DNA of 51,398 nucleotides from Paenibacillus profundus. GTDB lineage: Bacteria > Bacillota > Bacilli > Paenibacillales > Paenibacillaceae. The position numbers and the translations under genes are program-made. Under the pieces are notes generated by a model. It saw only the letters and a list, made by a program, of their open reading frames with translations. It made no database searches and had not been told where the DNA came from. Of the stretch, positions 17,624 to 25,654 are shown one piece after another (positions within the stretch are counted from its first letter, which is position 1; each line of letters opens with the position of its first letter). Location of the stretch: NCBI RefSeq assembly GCF_021369635.1, contig NZ_JAJNBZ010000039.1:1-51398 (forward strand), in the 5' to 3' direction.

Positions 17624-17673
17624 AGTTTCGTATAAAATGATTCGTTATGGTGACTACCATTTTATACGAAACT
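17624..17673. repeat. 16-bp perfect inverted repeat
   Basis: AGTTTCGTATAAAATG (17624-17639) and its exact complement (17658-17673) flank 18 nt. There is no T tract, so it is not an ordinary terminator. The form resembles paired terminal repeats or a recombinase site. It lies 60 nt before a lipoprotein gene, so it could also be a long operator. Confidence 0.7.
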
Positions 17674-17734
17674 AACATGTTCGCAAATGTTCAAGTTAAA
17701 TTTCATAATCTATTGGAAGGGAGCTATAATTTTA

Positions 17735-18206
17735 ATGAAAAAAATTTATTTATTTTCCATCTGTATTTTAATGTTTTTACTGAGTGCTTGCGGAAATACT
17801 TTTGATGATGCGATTAAGACAGCAAGCGAATACAAAAAGATTCAATTTGAAGTTCATGACCATAACAATCTTCCAAGTATTGAAGAAATTAAGGAGAAAT
17901 TAACACCATTTCTAAAGGAAATTTTTTTGGAAACGGAGATCGCTAATCGGACAATAGCCTTGTCAATAAATGTTGCAAAAACAAAACAGGTTAATATCAA
18001 TCCAGAAAAAATTGAATTTATAGTAAATGATAAAAGTAGAAATTGAATTAACATACAGCATGAATCTGGTCCTTACTGACGTGAAAAATAGTAAGAGCAA
18101 AATCAAATTAGAAGGAACAATGGATCTGGAGAAAATAAATGATCAGTGGAGTATCAGATATGATAATTATAATAAAGAGGAACTTCTAAAACTCGTCGAC
18201 CAGTAA
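17735..18206 (+). pseudogene. Frameshifted small lipoprotein
   Basis: The ATG at 17735 starts a lipoprotein signal peptide with lipobox LSAC (cysteine at residue 19). The frame ends at 18046 after IEFIVNDKSRN. One frame over, the sequence goes on from KVEIELTYSMNLVLTDVKNS to SIRYDNYNKEELLKLVDQ and a stop at 18206. A single-base change in the AAAA run near 18025 accounts for this; it could be real decay or a sequencing error. The repaired protein would have about 156 residues. No family recognised. Confidence 0.55.
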
Positions 18207-18300
18207 ACATGCATTGTTAACTACCCCCACCTATACTTTGCGATCATACTAACAATCGTAGCCCTTCGTTTATTATAAATTTAGTACTTAAATTAACTCT

Positions 18301-18456
18301 TCACTCTCCATCGTTTTGTTTTCTTCGTTTGTGAAATTCCAAAAGATACACATCCAACTGCTGACTTAGCATGACAATCTCAACATCTGTGAAACTTTTC
18401 TTCTCAGCCACCGCTTGTATCAATTGCTGACGGACACTTTCTATTTTATCAAGCAA
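18301..18456 (-). CDS. Spo0E-like sporulation regulatory protein
   Basis: A 51-residue minus-strand frame (from the TTG at 18456) reads LDKIESVRQQLIQAV and SFTDVEIVMLSQQLDVYLLE, carrying the SQxLDxxL signature and the two-helix layout of Spo0E-family aspartyl-phosphate phosphatases. These dephosphorylate Spo0A-P and delay sporulation. The open frame continues upstream to about 18516 without ATG or a good ribosome site, so the start is uncertain and the gene could be 5'-damaged. Confidence 0.6.
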   Translation of the reverse strand: MLDKIESVRQQLIQAVAEKKSFTDVEIVMLSQQLDVYLLEFHKRRKQNDGE

Positions 18457-18646
18457 GTCGTCACATTTTTCGTAACAAAAGTAAAAAGGCTCAATTGCCG
18501 GGACACCCTTTCGTAATTAATGACAGTGTATGATGGGGTTCGCCTCATCCATAAACTGTATCTTTGACTTGATTATAGATGTCGTTGGGCAAAAATACCT
18601 TTTTTATGTTTTTTTATGCAACATTTTTTATAAAATATATAAAAAA

Positions 18647-18665
18647 GATGCCCTTCCGGGACATC
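18647..18665 (-). terminator. Terminator after the quorum-receptor-like gene
   Basis: A short GC-rich stem (GATG/CATC and CCC/GGG with one bulged base, GGAA loop) followed on the minus strand by six T residues. Confidence 0.6.
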
Positions 18666-18703
18666 CGTGTCGTGATTCCTATATTTCACTAAGGTTCGGG
18701 TAT

Positions 18704-18727
18704 CTACTGGATTGAGGTACCGTCCAT
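18704..18727 (-). CDS. Seven-codon mini-ORF after the receptor gene
   Basis: Between the receptor stop (18744) and its terminator the only ATG frame is seven codons (MDGTSIQ), with GGGGG about 11 nt upstream. Pheromone genes of this regulator class normally sit here but encode 30-50 residues with a secretion signal, so this is probably not a functional peptide gene. Confidence 0.15.
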   Translation of the reverse strand: MDGTSIQ

Positions 18728-18743
18728 TAGAAAAGCAACCCCC

Positions 18744-19961
18744 TCATCTGACATATCCGTAGAAATCAGTACTAATGCGAATAAAAGAATCGGCAAGACC
18801 GATTTGTGCATACTCTAAAATACTCTGGGTATAGTAGCCAAATGCCTTCTCCTTATCTTCGTTTTGGAATAAACGACTTGCTAGCACGTAAAAATATGCA
18901 AATTTCGCTCGTTTAAAAGGAGTTGTACGTTTATCCTGCAGGGACTTCACCATTTGTTTTTCATAATTAAGCAGCATTTTTGCTGAATGAAAATCACTTT
19001 TTCGAATATATAAATCAAGTAATTCTGTCACTGCAAAAACAATATTATACTCAGATGCATCCTTTAAGTAAGATTCTAACTGAGAAATGGCAACGTCTAA
19101 GTTACCGCTTTTTCCTTTTAGACAAGCCGTCATAAACTTAACATTATCTTCGATATACGGAAAGGAATACTTACTATATTCAGCTAGATAAGTCTTGCAA
19201 TTTTCGTATTCACCTGCGTAGTAAGAAGAATTACACAGACTAAAAAAAGCATGGGCTTTAAACTCACCTTCTGCTATATCATCATTTTCAATGATAAACT
19301 GCATGTATTGTTTAGAGTCGTTCATGCACATCAAACTATAGGCATGGATACCCAGACAGTAATAAAGATTAATTTGCTCCTGATTACTCAGAAAATTGGC
19401 GTAAACCAATGTGTATTTCCCTAATTGGTACGTTTCATTTAATTTGCTGAAATCATTACGTTCAATTATGTATTTCTTATATAGACCTTTAGCAATATAA
19501 GGCATGATTCCATGAGCACGCGAATAGTCGATGATGAGGCTGTACAAAGATAATTGAATGGAGGTCTCCTCTACGGCTCCAATAGCTTGATACAACTTTT
19601 CTATCAAATCCAAGCTGTCTTCATTAGGTGCTTCAAGAAACTTAGAGGCTATCTTGGTTATTAAAGATTCATTGCTTCGCGCTACGAGAGCTTTTTGCAA
19701 AAAGGAGTAAGTTACATCTGATTTGTGCCCAATATCTATGTACAGTTCTATGACTTCGTCACTGGGGATGTCCAATACGGCTGCAATGGATTGTATAATT
19801 TTAAAATCAGGGCGTTTAACCTCCCCGTTTTCAATTCTCGACAAGCTGCTTTTATCAATGCCAACTAATTCTTGCAGCTTTGCTAAACTGATTTTATTTC
19901 TTTGACGATAATTCTTAATTAAGTCCCCTAATGTTGTAGGCTTCGCAGCAACGGTACGCAT
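18744..19961 (-). CDS. RRNPP-type quorum-sensing regulator (HTH + TPR), AimR/AloR-like
   Basis: 405 residues. Residues about 10-68 form an XRE helix-turn-helix (TLGDLIKNYRQRNKISLAKL, GIDKSSLSRIENGEVKRPD). The remaining about 320 residues are helical repeats typical of TPR peptide receptors (PlcR, NprR, AimR and the AloR proteins of Paenibacillus). In this class a secreted, re-imported oligopeptide alters DNA binding. I chose the ATG at 19961 because GGAAGGTGAG precedes it; the frame extends 64 codons upstream, but that part is a shifted piece of a GNAT gene copy. The expected pheromone gene downstream is absent here, yet one is present beside a decayed paralogue at 20328-20891. Confidence 0.75.
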   Translation of the reverse strand: MRTVAAKPTTLGDLIKNYRQRNKISLAKLQELVGIDKSSLSRIENGEVKRPDFKIIQSIAAVLDIPSDEVIELYIDIGHKSDVTYSFLQKALVARSNESLITKIASKFLEAPNEDSLDLIEKLYQAIGAVEETSIQLSLYSLIIDYSRAHGIMPYIAKGLYKKYIIERNDFSKLNETYQLGKYTLVYANFLSNQEQINLYYCLGIHAYSLMCMNDSKQYMQFIIENDDIAEGEFKAHAFFSLCNSSYYAGEYENCKTYLAEYSKYSFPYIEDNVKFMTACLKGKSGNLDVAISQLESYLKDASEYNIVFAVTELLDLYIRKSDFHSAKMLLNYEKQMVKSLQDKRTTPFKRAKFAYFYVLASRLFQNEDKEKAFGYYTQSILEYAQIGLADSFIRISTDFYGYVR

Positions 19962-20037
19962 AACCTCACCTTCCTTTATGATGCAATAAATGAACCACCT
20001 ATATTCTACCACCCCTTTCAAAAAATTAAAAATTTTT

Positions 20038-20282
20038 GCCCGCTCGCCCTCTTGCTCAGCCCGCGGCGCCCAAGCATCAAGCTGCGCCTTGGAATAATCA
20101 CGTACATTGAACGTATGAACAGTGTCATAGAACAGTTCCACTATATGCCGCACGTCCGGCGGCGGAATTCACGGAGCATCATCATTGGAGTACTCTTGGC
20201 GTGAACGACGATGGGCCGCAGGGTGATGCACCCCCGGCCCGTCTCATTCATTGTTTCGTTATGTGTCTAGTCTAATTCATGC
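20038..20282 (-). pseudogene. Duplicate 5' fragment of the GNAT gene
   Basis: This stretch is a diverged direct copy of 21385-21627, covering the first third of the acetyltransferase gene and its upstream sequence. In both places VELFYDTVHT and YSKAQLxAWAPRAEQE can be read. Here the start region is frameshifted and the acetyl-CoA-binding part is missing. Confidence 0.75.
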
Positions 20283-20290
20283 TCCGCCCT

Positions 20291-20325
20291 GCAATGAGTA
20301 AAGGAGAACTAGTAGCTCTAAAGGA
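20291..20325 (+). repeat. 35-nt copy of the antitoxin 3' region
   Basis: Matches 21988-22022 at 34 of 35 positions. It is a remnant of the antitoxin gene in the first copy of the duplicated module and abuts the 3' end of the peptide gene. Confidence 0.8.
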
Positions 20326-20327
20326 GC

Positions 20328-20435
20328 TTAAGTATCTATTATCCAAGGGGCTCCACCGCCTAAGAGTACAACTACACCTATTGAGAAGAGTGTTGCGACA
20401 ATATAAACCGCTGTCCCTGACAACCAATTCTTCAT
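20328..20435 (-). CDS. 35-residue signal-peptide precursor (pheromone-like)
   Basis: ATG at 20435, with AAAGGACTGG about 5-9 nt upstream. The peptide starts MKNWLSG, has a hydrophobic secretion segment of about 18 residues (TAVYIVATLFSIGVVVLL) and ends in the short tail GGGAPWIIDT. Size, layout and position just 23 nt after the end of a TPR-receptor remnant are those of Phr, PapR, AimP and AloP peptides, where the last 5-10 residues become the signal. The adjacent receptor is deleted, so its partner may be the paralogue at 18744-19961. The function is inferred from position and form. Confidence 0.65.
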   Translation of the reverse strand: MKNWLSGTAVYIVATLFSIGVVVLLGGGAPWIIDT

Positions 20436-20458
20436 GTCAACCAGTCCTTTTCTTTGAA

Positions 20459-20891
20459 TTATTGACTTAAAAAATTGAACGCAGTACTTAATTTACGAAT
20501 CGCTTTTTGATTTAAATGAGGACTTCCATCCATTGCATTAGTCATCAAATATAACATCTCAAAAGCTTTGCCATGAAGGGAGATCTTCATATACTCCAAC
20601 GCACTTTTCATGTAACAATCAAAAGCCTCTTCTATGTTTTCGTCCAACAACAAGTCTCCTTTTAACTTATAGAAAAGTGCTAGCTTTGAGCGTTTATCCG
20701 GAGTTGTACGATTATTTTGAAGGGATGTCTCCATTTCAGCTTCATATTTCAGCAGTAATTTGGCCGAACAATAATTCCGCTTCATGAGATATAAGTCCAT
20801 CAGCATAGTTACAGCATATATAAGATTGTATTCAGATGGATTATTTAATTAGTTCCCCGAGTGTTGCAGGCTTCGCAGCAACGGCACTCAC
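20459..20891 (-). pseudogene. RRNPP-type receptor paralogue with large internal deletion
   Basis: The GTG at 20891 starts SAVAAKPATLGELIK, matching the N-terminus of the receptor at 19961. After 17 codons it reaches a stop. One frame over, NPSEYNLIYAVTMLMDLY continues through 115 residues similar to the C-terminus of that receptor (KLLLKYEAEMETSLQNNRTT against its MLLNYEKQMVKSLQDKRTT). About 280 codons are missing between. The AATTAA-like sequences at the junction (about 20845) suggest deletion by short homology. Confidence 0.75.
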
Positions 20892-21039
20892 AAACTCACC
20901 TTCCTTTGTCTTGCATGTAATTTACCACCTATATATTACCATCTTTATCATGATATGAAAACAATGCTTATGCATTAACCAATCTATATCATGAATTTCA
21001 GCAAAATAATACATTCATGAAAAGCATTCAAGGCGCTCA

Positions 21040-21534
21040 TCATTCGGGCACATAATCCCCTTGCAATTCCTTCTCCATCCTTATATTCGTGAGCATAACG
21101 CCCTTCCGTTCCACGCTCTGGGTACGAATTACCGCATACCCTTGCTTCTCGAAGAATGGTCTCGCGGTCAAGCTTGCATCGGTGTGCACCCTTCGGACAC
21201 CCGCTCTTCCCGCATCCCGTTCAAGAGCGGCAACGAGAGCCGAAGCGATTCCTTGCCCTTGATAGTCTTTGTGGACGTAGAGCCGATCCAAATAGCCGTC
21301 AGCTGCCATATCGCCGAACCCGACTATTTCGCCCTCGCATTCGGCAACATATGCGAATCGATCGCGGAACGAGCTCTGCCATTGGCCCGCTCGCGCCTCT
21401 TGCTCAGCCCGCGGCGCCCAAGCCTCAAGCTGGGCCTTGGAATAATCGCGCGCATTTACCGTATGAACAGTGTCATAGAACAGCTCCACCATCTGTTGGA
21501 CATCCGGCGGGCAGAATTCACGGATCGTTATCAT
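21040..21534 (-). CDS. GNAT-family N-acetyltransferase
   Basis: 164 residues. FGDMAADGYLDRLYVHKDYQ and GQGIASALVAALERDAG carry the acetyl-CoA pyrophosphate loop (QGQGIAS). The C-terminus (ARPFFEKQGYAVIRTQSV) is typical of the small YafP-like/PA0115-like acetyltransferases. The ATG at 21534 is chosen because GGAGG lies 6 nt upstream; the frame extends 22 codons further but without support. Its 5' third is duplicated at 20038-20282. Substrate unknown. Confidence 0.8.
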   Translation of the reverse strand: MITIREFCPPDVQQMVELFYDTVHTVNARDYSKAQLEAWAPRAEQEARAGQWQSSFRDRFAYVAECEGEIVGFGDMAADGYLDRLYVHKDYQGQGIASALVAALERDAGRAGVRRVHTDASLTARPFFEKQGYAVIRTQSVERKGVMLTNIRMEKELQGDYVPE

Positions 21535-21813
21535 TGGAATCCTCCTTGCGTGAACGACGATGGGCCGCAGGTTGCTGCACCCCCGGCCCGTCTCATTCAT
21601 TGTTTTGTGATGTGTCTAATCCATGCGTAGCATTATCATCTCATGCAGTATGAGCAACAGGCAGAATAAAGAGCGTCGCAACGCTGTGCAAATACGGTGT
21701 TATCTGATGGCGGTGCCTTTCTGAATGGCTTACAAAATATGCTCTTCTTTCTTCAAGTAAGGTTTTGTCAGTGATATAATGGTTATAATTAGTTTGGAAA
21801 GGAGCTGTTAATC

Positions 21814-22047
21814 TTGGCGGTTAGTAAAGATCGAATTAACTACCTCATAACTCGTCTGTCAAATAAAGATCTTGAACTAATAACAGATTTGATGGAACGA
21901 CTGATTCAACACAATCAAACTGAAATTCCAATTGATGATGAACCCACTACCCAAGATGACTTAAATGCTATTCAAGCGGCTCACGAAGCAATGTGTAAAG
22001 GAGAACTAGTAGCTCTAAAGGATATTGAACATGAGTTACGAAATTAA
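21814..22047 (+). CDS. RelB-like antitoxin
   Basis: 77 residues, TTG start with GGAG about 9 nt upstream. The helical N-terminus (KDRINYLITRLSNKDLELIT), the acidic middle and the C-terminal segment HEAMCKGELVALKDIEHELR fit small antitoxins paired with RelE/ParE toxins. The end overlaps the start of a RelE-type reading frame by 17 nt, the usual arrangement. The partner toxin is truncated, so the antitoxin is probably an orphan. Confidence 0.6.
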   Translation: MAVSKDRINYLITRLSNKDLELITDLMERLIQHNQTEIPIDDEPTTQDDLNAIQAAHEAMCKGELVALKDIEHELRN

Positions 22048-22150
22048 GTTCTACAAAGAAGCAATAAAGAATCTCCGTAAATTAGACAAAACAACCCGAA
22101 ATCGGATTCTTGATCACATTAATATACTCTCTGAGAATCCAAGTCCATAC
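22031..22150 (+). pseudogene. Truncated RelE-type toxin
   Basis: Starts MSYEIKFYKEAIKNLRKLDK and continues TTRNRILDHINILSENPSPY, matching the first 40 residues of RelE/ParE toxins. The catalytic C-terminal half is lost. From about 22160 the sequence instead resembles the reverse strand of a GNAT gene (NQLYVDKDYQG on the minus strand). A deletion or recombination broke the toxin. Confidence 0.65.
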
Positions 22151-22221
22151 GTAACTCCATCGATACATTCCTTGATAGTCTTTGTCCACATACAACTGAT
22201 TCATATAAGCTTCATATGCGT

Positions 22222-23106
22222 CTAATTCATGCGCCGCCCCGATTTGTTTTGTAAAAAGCTGAGCTTCGTTTCTGCCGTCACGATCGCTATAAGTATCAAG
22301 ATGCTGCCGGCGATCATGCGAGGCGTCATCATCTCGTTAAGGATGAGTACGGAGAAAAGAGTGCCGAACAACGCTTCCGTCGATAAAATGATGGCCGCTT
22401 TCGTTTCGGTCGTATATTTCTGCGCTATCGTCTGCAGGAGGAAAGCAATCGTCGTGCTGAAAATGCCCAAATACGATGCTGCTAGCAGCCCCTTCGTATT
22501 CATATTGATATCAAGCGCCTCCCCCCGGAACACGACGACGAGGAAAGACAGCAGGAAGGCCACGATCATTTGAACGATGGTAAGTTCTATCGGATGATGC
22601 TTCTTAACGAATTCGCATGTAAAAAAAATGTGAAGCGCAAAGAAAACAGCGCAAAGCAGCGTCAAGCCATCCCCGATATTGAAGTTAAAATTGAATTCCA
22701 GAGACAAGACGCCGACACCGATCGCGGCCAGAACCGCACCCATTAATCCGTACTTGTCCAGCTTTCTCCGATATAAGAAATAACCGATAAACGGTACGAT
22801 TACGACGTTGATGGCCGTCAAGAAGGCGTTCTTTGACGGAGTCGTATATTGCAAGCCGACCGTCTGCAGCGTAAAGGCAAGATACAGGAACACGCCCAAC
22901 ACGATACCTGCGCCGATCGTTGATTTGGTCAAAGTTCGGAAATACTTGCTGAAACAAACGGAAATCAGCACTGCGGCAATGAAAAAGCGGATGGCCATCA
23001 CTTGATAAGGAGTTAACGATTCCAATGAGACCGCTCCGGCAACAAATCCGGTTCCCCAGATGATGGCAACTAGCAGCAGGCCAATTTCACCTGAATATTT
23101 TCTCAT
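22222..23106 (-). CDS. EamA (DMT) family transporter
   Basis: 294 residues with ten hydrophobic segments in two EamA repeats; the first begins LLLVAIIWGTGFVAG and the second GDGLTLLCAVFFALHIFF. The conserved end TEALFGTLFSVLILNE is present. The family exports metabolites or amino acids across the cytoplasmic membrane. The ATG at 23106 has GGAGG 6 nt upstream and lies inside the end of the glycosidase gene (20-nt overlap), so it is the last gene of the sugar operon. Confidence 0.85.
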   Translation of the reverse strand: MRKYSGEIGLLLVAIIWGTGFVAGAVSLESLTPYQVMAIRFFIAAVLISVCFSKYFRTLTKSTIGAGIVLGVFLYLAFTLQTVGLQYTTPSKNAFLTAINVVIVPFIGYFLYRRKLDKYGLMGAVLAAIGVGVLSLEFNFNFNIGDGLTLLCAVFFALHIFFTCEFVKKHHPIELTIVQMIVAFLLSFLVVVFRGEALDINMNTKGLLAASYLGIFSTTIAFLLQTIAQKYTTETKAAIILSTEALFGTLFSVLILNEMMTPRMIAGSILILIAIVTAETKLSFLQNKSGRRMN

Positions 23107-24814
23107 GATGTTCCTCCGGCGGTTGGATGGACTCTCTGGCCAGCATAAGGAATACACTTGATGTCCATGTAAAGGCCGGATCGACCAAGCCTTGCCCGCT
23201 GAACGGATCGAAGTTCTCCGCCATGTCGCCGACCAGCGTCAAATCCATAAATTTGTCAGCTAATCGAGATGCAAATTCATTATATCCATTATGCCGCAAG
23301 GCATCAATGAATAAGTAGGTGACAGGCGCCCAGATCGGCCCCAGCCAGTAGCCATTGTCCCGGTACAAGGGGCTGTGATAGCTTTCCGTACATAAGCCAT
23401 ATCGCGCTTCGAATCTCTCGGCCAAGCCGTTCACGAGCGCTGCGGTCACTTCACTAGGCAGCCGGTAGCCGATTATGAGCGGCATATATAGAATCAAGCT
23501 GTCTTGATGCGCAATAATCCGGTCCTCTGGCGTATATCTCGCCACGAAGCGGCCGCCCCGATATAATCGCTCCATCAGCAGTCCGTACAGCTCATCCGCC
23601 TTGTCCGTCCATGCCTTGGCTTCATCCTCCCGCTGCAACTCAGCAGCCATGCTGCTCAAAATATCCAGCTGGCGAATCAAATGCGCCGCCAGATCGGGCG
23701 CTTCCACCGGGATGCCGTCATGGAAGATGGAGGCGTTATCCCAGCCCGAATCGTTCCCATGGTTGTAGACCGGCAGCCGGGAAGCCACGGAGCGGCGATG
23801 GTCGAGCCAATAGTTCGTCGCCCTCGCCAAGCTGTCATACATGCGGGCCACGATCTCCCGCTCATTGAACCATGCATTCCGCTCTCTCATGCGCGCGAAG
23901 GCCCATGCATGAATAGGCGGCTTGCAGCAATTGAAGGACAGGAACTTGTCGTTGATGAAATCGGCATATATGCCGCTCTCATCCTGATGCGCCATGAAGA
24001 TGTCGAGTTGAGCCAAGGCAAGCTGCGGGTCGTGATCGCTCAGCATCATCGCATTGAAGCAGTTGTCCCAGCTCCAAATGTTGAACATCCAATTTTTCGA
24101 CATGTACATCGCGTAGTCCTTAAGCTGTCCCTCAGGGTGAACGACACACGACCAGGTGATATAGGCCGCCAGCCTGCGGGAAGGCTCATATCGCTCTGGA
24201 ACCGCCTGCATCTGCCGCAGCCACTGCTCATAATGGCGCTCCACCCGTTCGCGCGCCTGTTCGTAATCTTCATACTCCTTCTTCCGCCATACCGTTTTAT
24301 AGCTTTCAATGACGAAGACGCACCCTTCATCCTGATCGCCGTCTGGATTCATGATAAGCTCGATGCTGTCATTGCCGACCATCTTCCATGGAGCTTGGAT
24401 GCAGGCATGCCCCTGGAGCAAGGTGAACATCAGCTTGATTTCCTTCGAATACAGATGATATTCCCATTGCTTCGGCCCGTAGGGCATGAGACTATCATAG
24501 CGCGTTTTCACGGCCGTCAGCTTCAGAGACACCCCAACAAGTCGGCAATGAATGATGTCTTCATCGCTGATGCACAGCTCGGCATACTCCGATTGGTTGT
24601 GCCGATGGATGATGCGCAGCCTCGTCTCCGTCACGTCGAGATCATAGGCGGCGGCCTGGCCGTCCTTCATAAGCTCCAGCACAAAGATGCTGCTCGGCGC
24701 TTCGTCTCCCCCATGCAAGTCTCTTAGAATCAATCGATTCGTGTCCCTCTCGATGGACACTGCGAAATAAGAACCAAACCGGCTGAAGGGAATTCTGGAA
24801 ATATCCAATTGCAC
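23087..24814 (-). CDS. Glycoside hydrolase, GH63-like (alpha/alpha)6 barrel
   Basis: 575 residues. The N-terminal about 210 residues are a beta-sandwich-like domain. From about 215 comes an (alpha/alpha)6 barrel with NIWSWDNCFNAMM near 245, NHGNDSGWDNAS (D355, D359) and AENFDPFSGQG (E533). These match the acidic catalytic positions of GH63 and the related mannosylglycerate hydrolase and trehalase-like enzymes. No signal peptide, so it acts in the cytoplasm on the imported sugar. It follows the two permeases of the ABC importer, suggesting that the importer brings in an alpha-linked glucoside or mannoside. Confidence 0.75.
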   Translation of the reverse strand: MQLDISRIPFSRFGSYFAVSIERDTNRLILRDLHGGDEAPSSIFVLELMKDGQAAAYDLDVTETRLRIIHRHNQSEYAELCISDEDIIHCRLVGVSLKLTAVKTRYDSLMPYGPKQWEYHLYSKEIKLMFTLLQGHACIQAPWKMVGNDSIELIMNPDGDQDEGCVFVIESYKTVWRKKEYEDYEQARERVERHYEQWLRQMQAVPERYEPSRRLAAYITWSCVVHPEGQLKDYAMYMSKNWMFNIWSWDNCFNAMMLSDHDPQLALAQLDIFMAHQDESGIYADFINDKFLSFNCCKPPIHAWAFARMRERNAWFNEREIVARMYDSLARATNYWLDHRRSVASRLPVYNHGNDSGWDNASIFHDGIPVEAPDLAAHLIRQLDILSSMAAELQREDEAKAWTDKADELYGLLMERLYRGGRFVARYTPEDRIIAHQDSLILYMPLIIGYRLPSEVTAALVNGLAERFEARYGLCTESYHSPLYRDNGYWLGPIWAPVTYLFIDALRHNGYNEFASRLADKFMDLTLVGDMAENFDPFSGQGLVDPAFTWTSSVFLMLARESIQPPEEHHEKIFR

Positions 24815-24832
24815 AACCCCACCCCTTTTCTG

Positions 24833-25654
24833 CTATTTAATGGCGCCGCTAATTCCTTCCACAATATACTTCTGCGCATACAGGAAGGCAATGACAGGCG
24901 GGATAATCATCAAAATCGTAATCGACATGATCGGCAGAATCTGCAGTTCATGCACGCCCTTGAACGAGGCGAGGCCGAGCGCCAACGTATACTTGGTCCG
25001 ATCCTGCAAGAAGATAAGAGGGCCCAAATAATCATTCCAGACGGACAGCATGTTCAATACGGCAATGAGCGTCAGCGGAGCCTGCATAATCGGCACGAAT
25101 ATTTTCCAATACGTCTGAAAGTCGTTCGCACCGTCGATCTTGGCCGCATGCTCCAGCTCCTTCGGAACGTTCATGAGGAACTGCCGCAGCAAAAACACAT
25201 AGTAGGCCGAGCCAAAAAAGGCGGGCACGATAAGCGGCTTCAACGTATTGATCCAGCCGAACAGATTGAACTGCATATATAACGGAATCATCGTTACGTC
25301 CCAAGGAATCATCATCGTAGCCAGCAGCAGGATGAACAGGCCATTTTTGAATTTAAAATGGTATCTGGCGAAGCCGTAAGCGATTAACGAACAGGAGATC
25401 AATTGTCCGATCGTCGTCAGCACAGTGATCGTGACGGAATTCATGAGATACAGACCGAACGGTTGGGCTTTCCAAGCGTTCACGAAGTTAACGAATTGCG
25501 GCATGCCTGGAAAAATAGCCGGCGGATATTGATGGACTTCAGCTTCCGTCTTCAGAGCGGTCAGTACGATCCAGACAAAAGGAAGCAAGAAGTAAATCGC
25601 AAATCCGATTAAAAAAAGATAGACGATTGCTTTATGCCATTTGGACACTTTCAT
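24833..25654 (-). CDS. Sugar ABC transporter permease, MalG type
   Basis: 273 residues with six membrane segments. The EAA loop reads ELEHAAKIDGANDFQTYWKI followed by PIMQAPL, contacting the ATPase. The C-terminal YAQKYIVEGISGAIK is typical of CUT1 permeases. It overlaps the MalF-type gene by 4 nt. No ATPase gene is in the operon, so a shared MsmX-type ATPase encoded elsewhere is likely. Confidence 0.9.
   Translation of the reverse strand: MKVSKWHKAIVYLFLIGFAIYFLLPFVWIVLTALKTEAEVHQYPPAIFPGMPQFVNFVNAWKAQPFGLYLMNSVTITVLTTIGQLISCSLIAYGFARYHFKFKNGLFILLLATMMIPWDVTMIPLYMQFNLFGWINTLKPLIVPAFFGSAYYVFLLRQFLMNVPKELEHAAKIDGANDFQTYWKIFVPIMQAPLTLIAVLNMLSVWNDYLGPLIFLQDRTKYTLALGLASFKGVHELQILPIMSITILMIIPPVIAFLYAQKYIVEGISGAIK

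Noticed and set aside
19962..20153. 64-residue N-terminal extension of the quorum receptor
   Set aside because: It is a shifted reading of the duplicated GNAT fragment; the HTH protein has its own ribosome site at 19961.
21535..21813. Riboswitch or T-box upstream of the GNAT/antitoxin genes
   Set aside because: A GGGCCG/CGGCCC pairing exists near 21560-21600, but no known riboswitch core is visible and the same sequence is simply part of the duplicated segment.
23681..24727. 348-codon plus-strand frame opposite the glycosidase
   Set aside because: Shadow frame; the minus strand shows conserved catalytic motifs.
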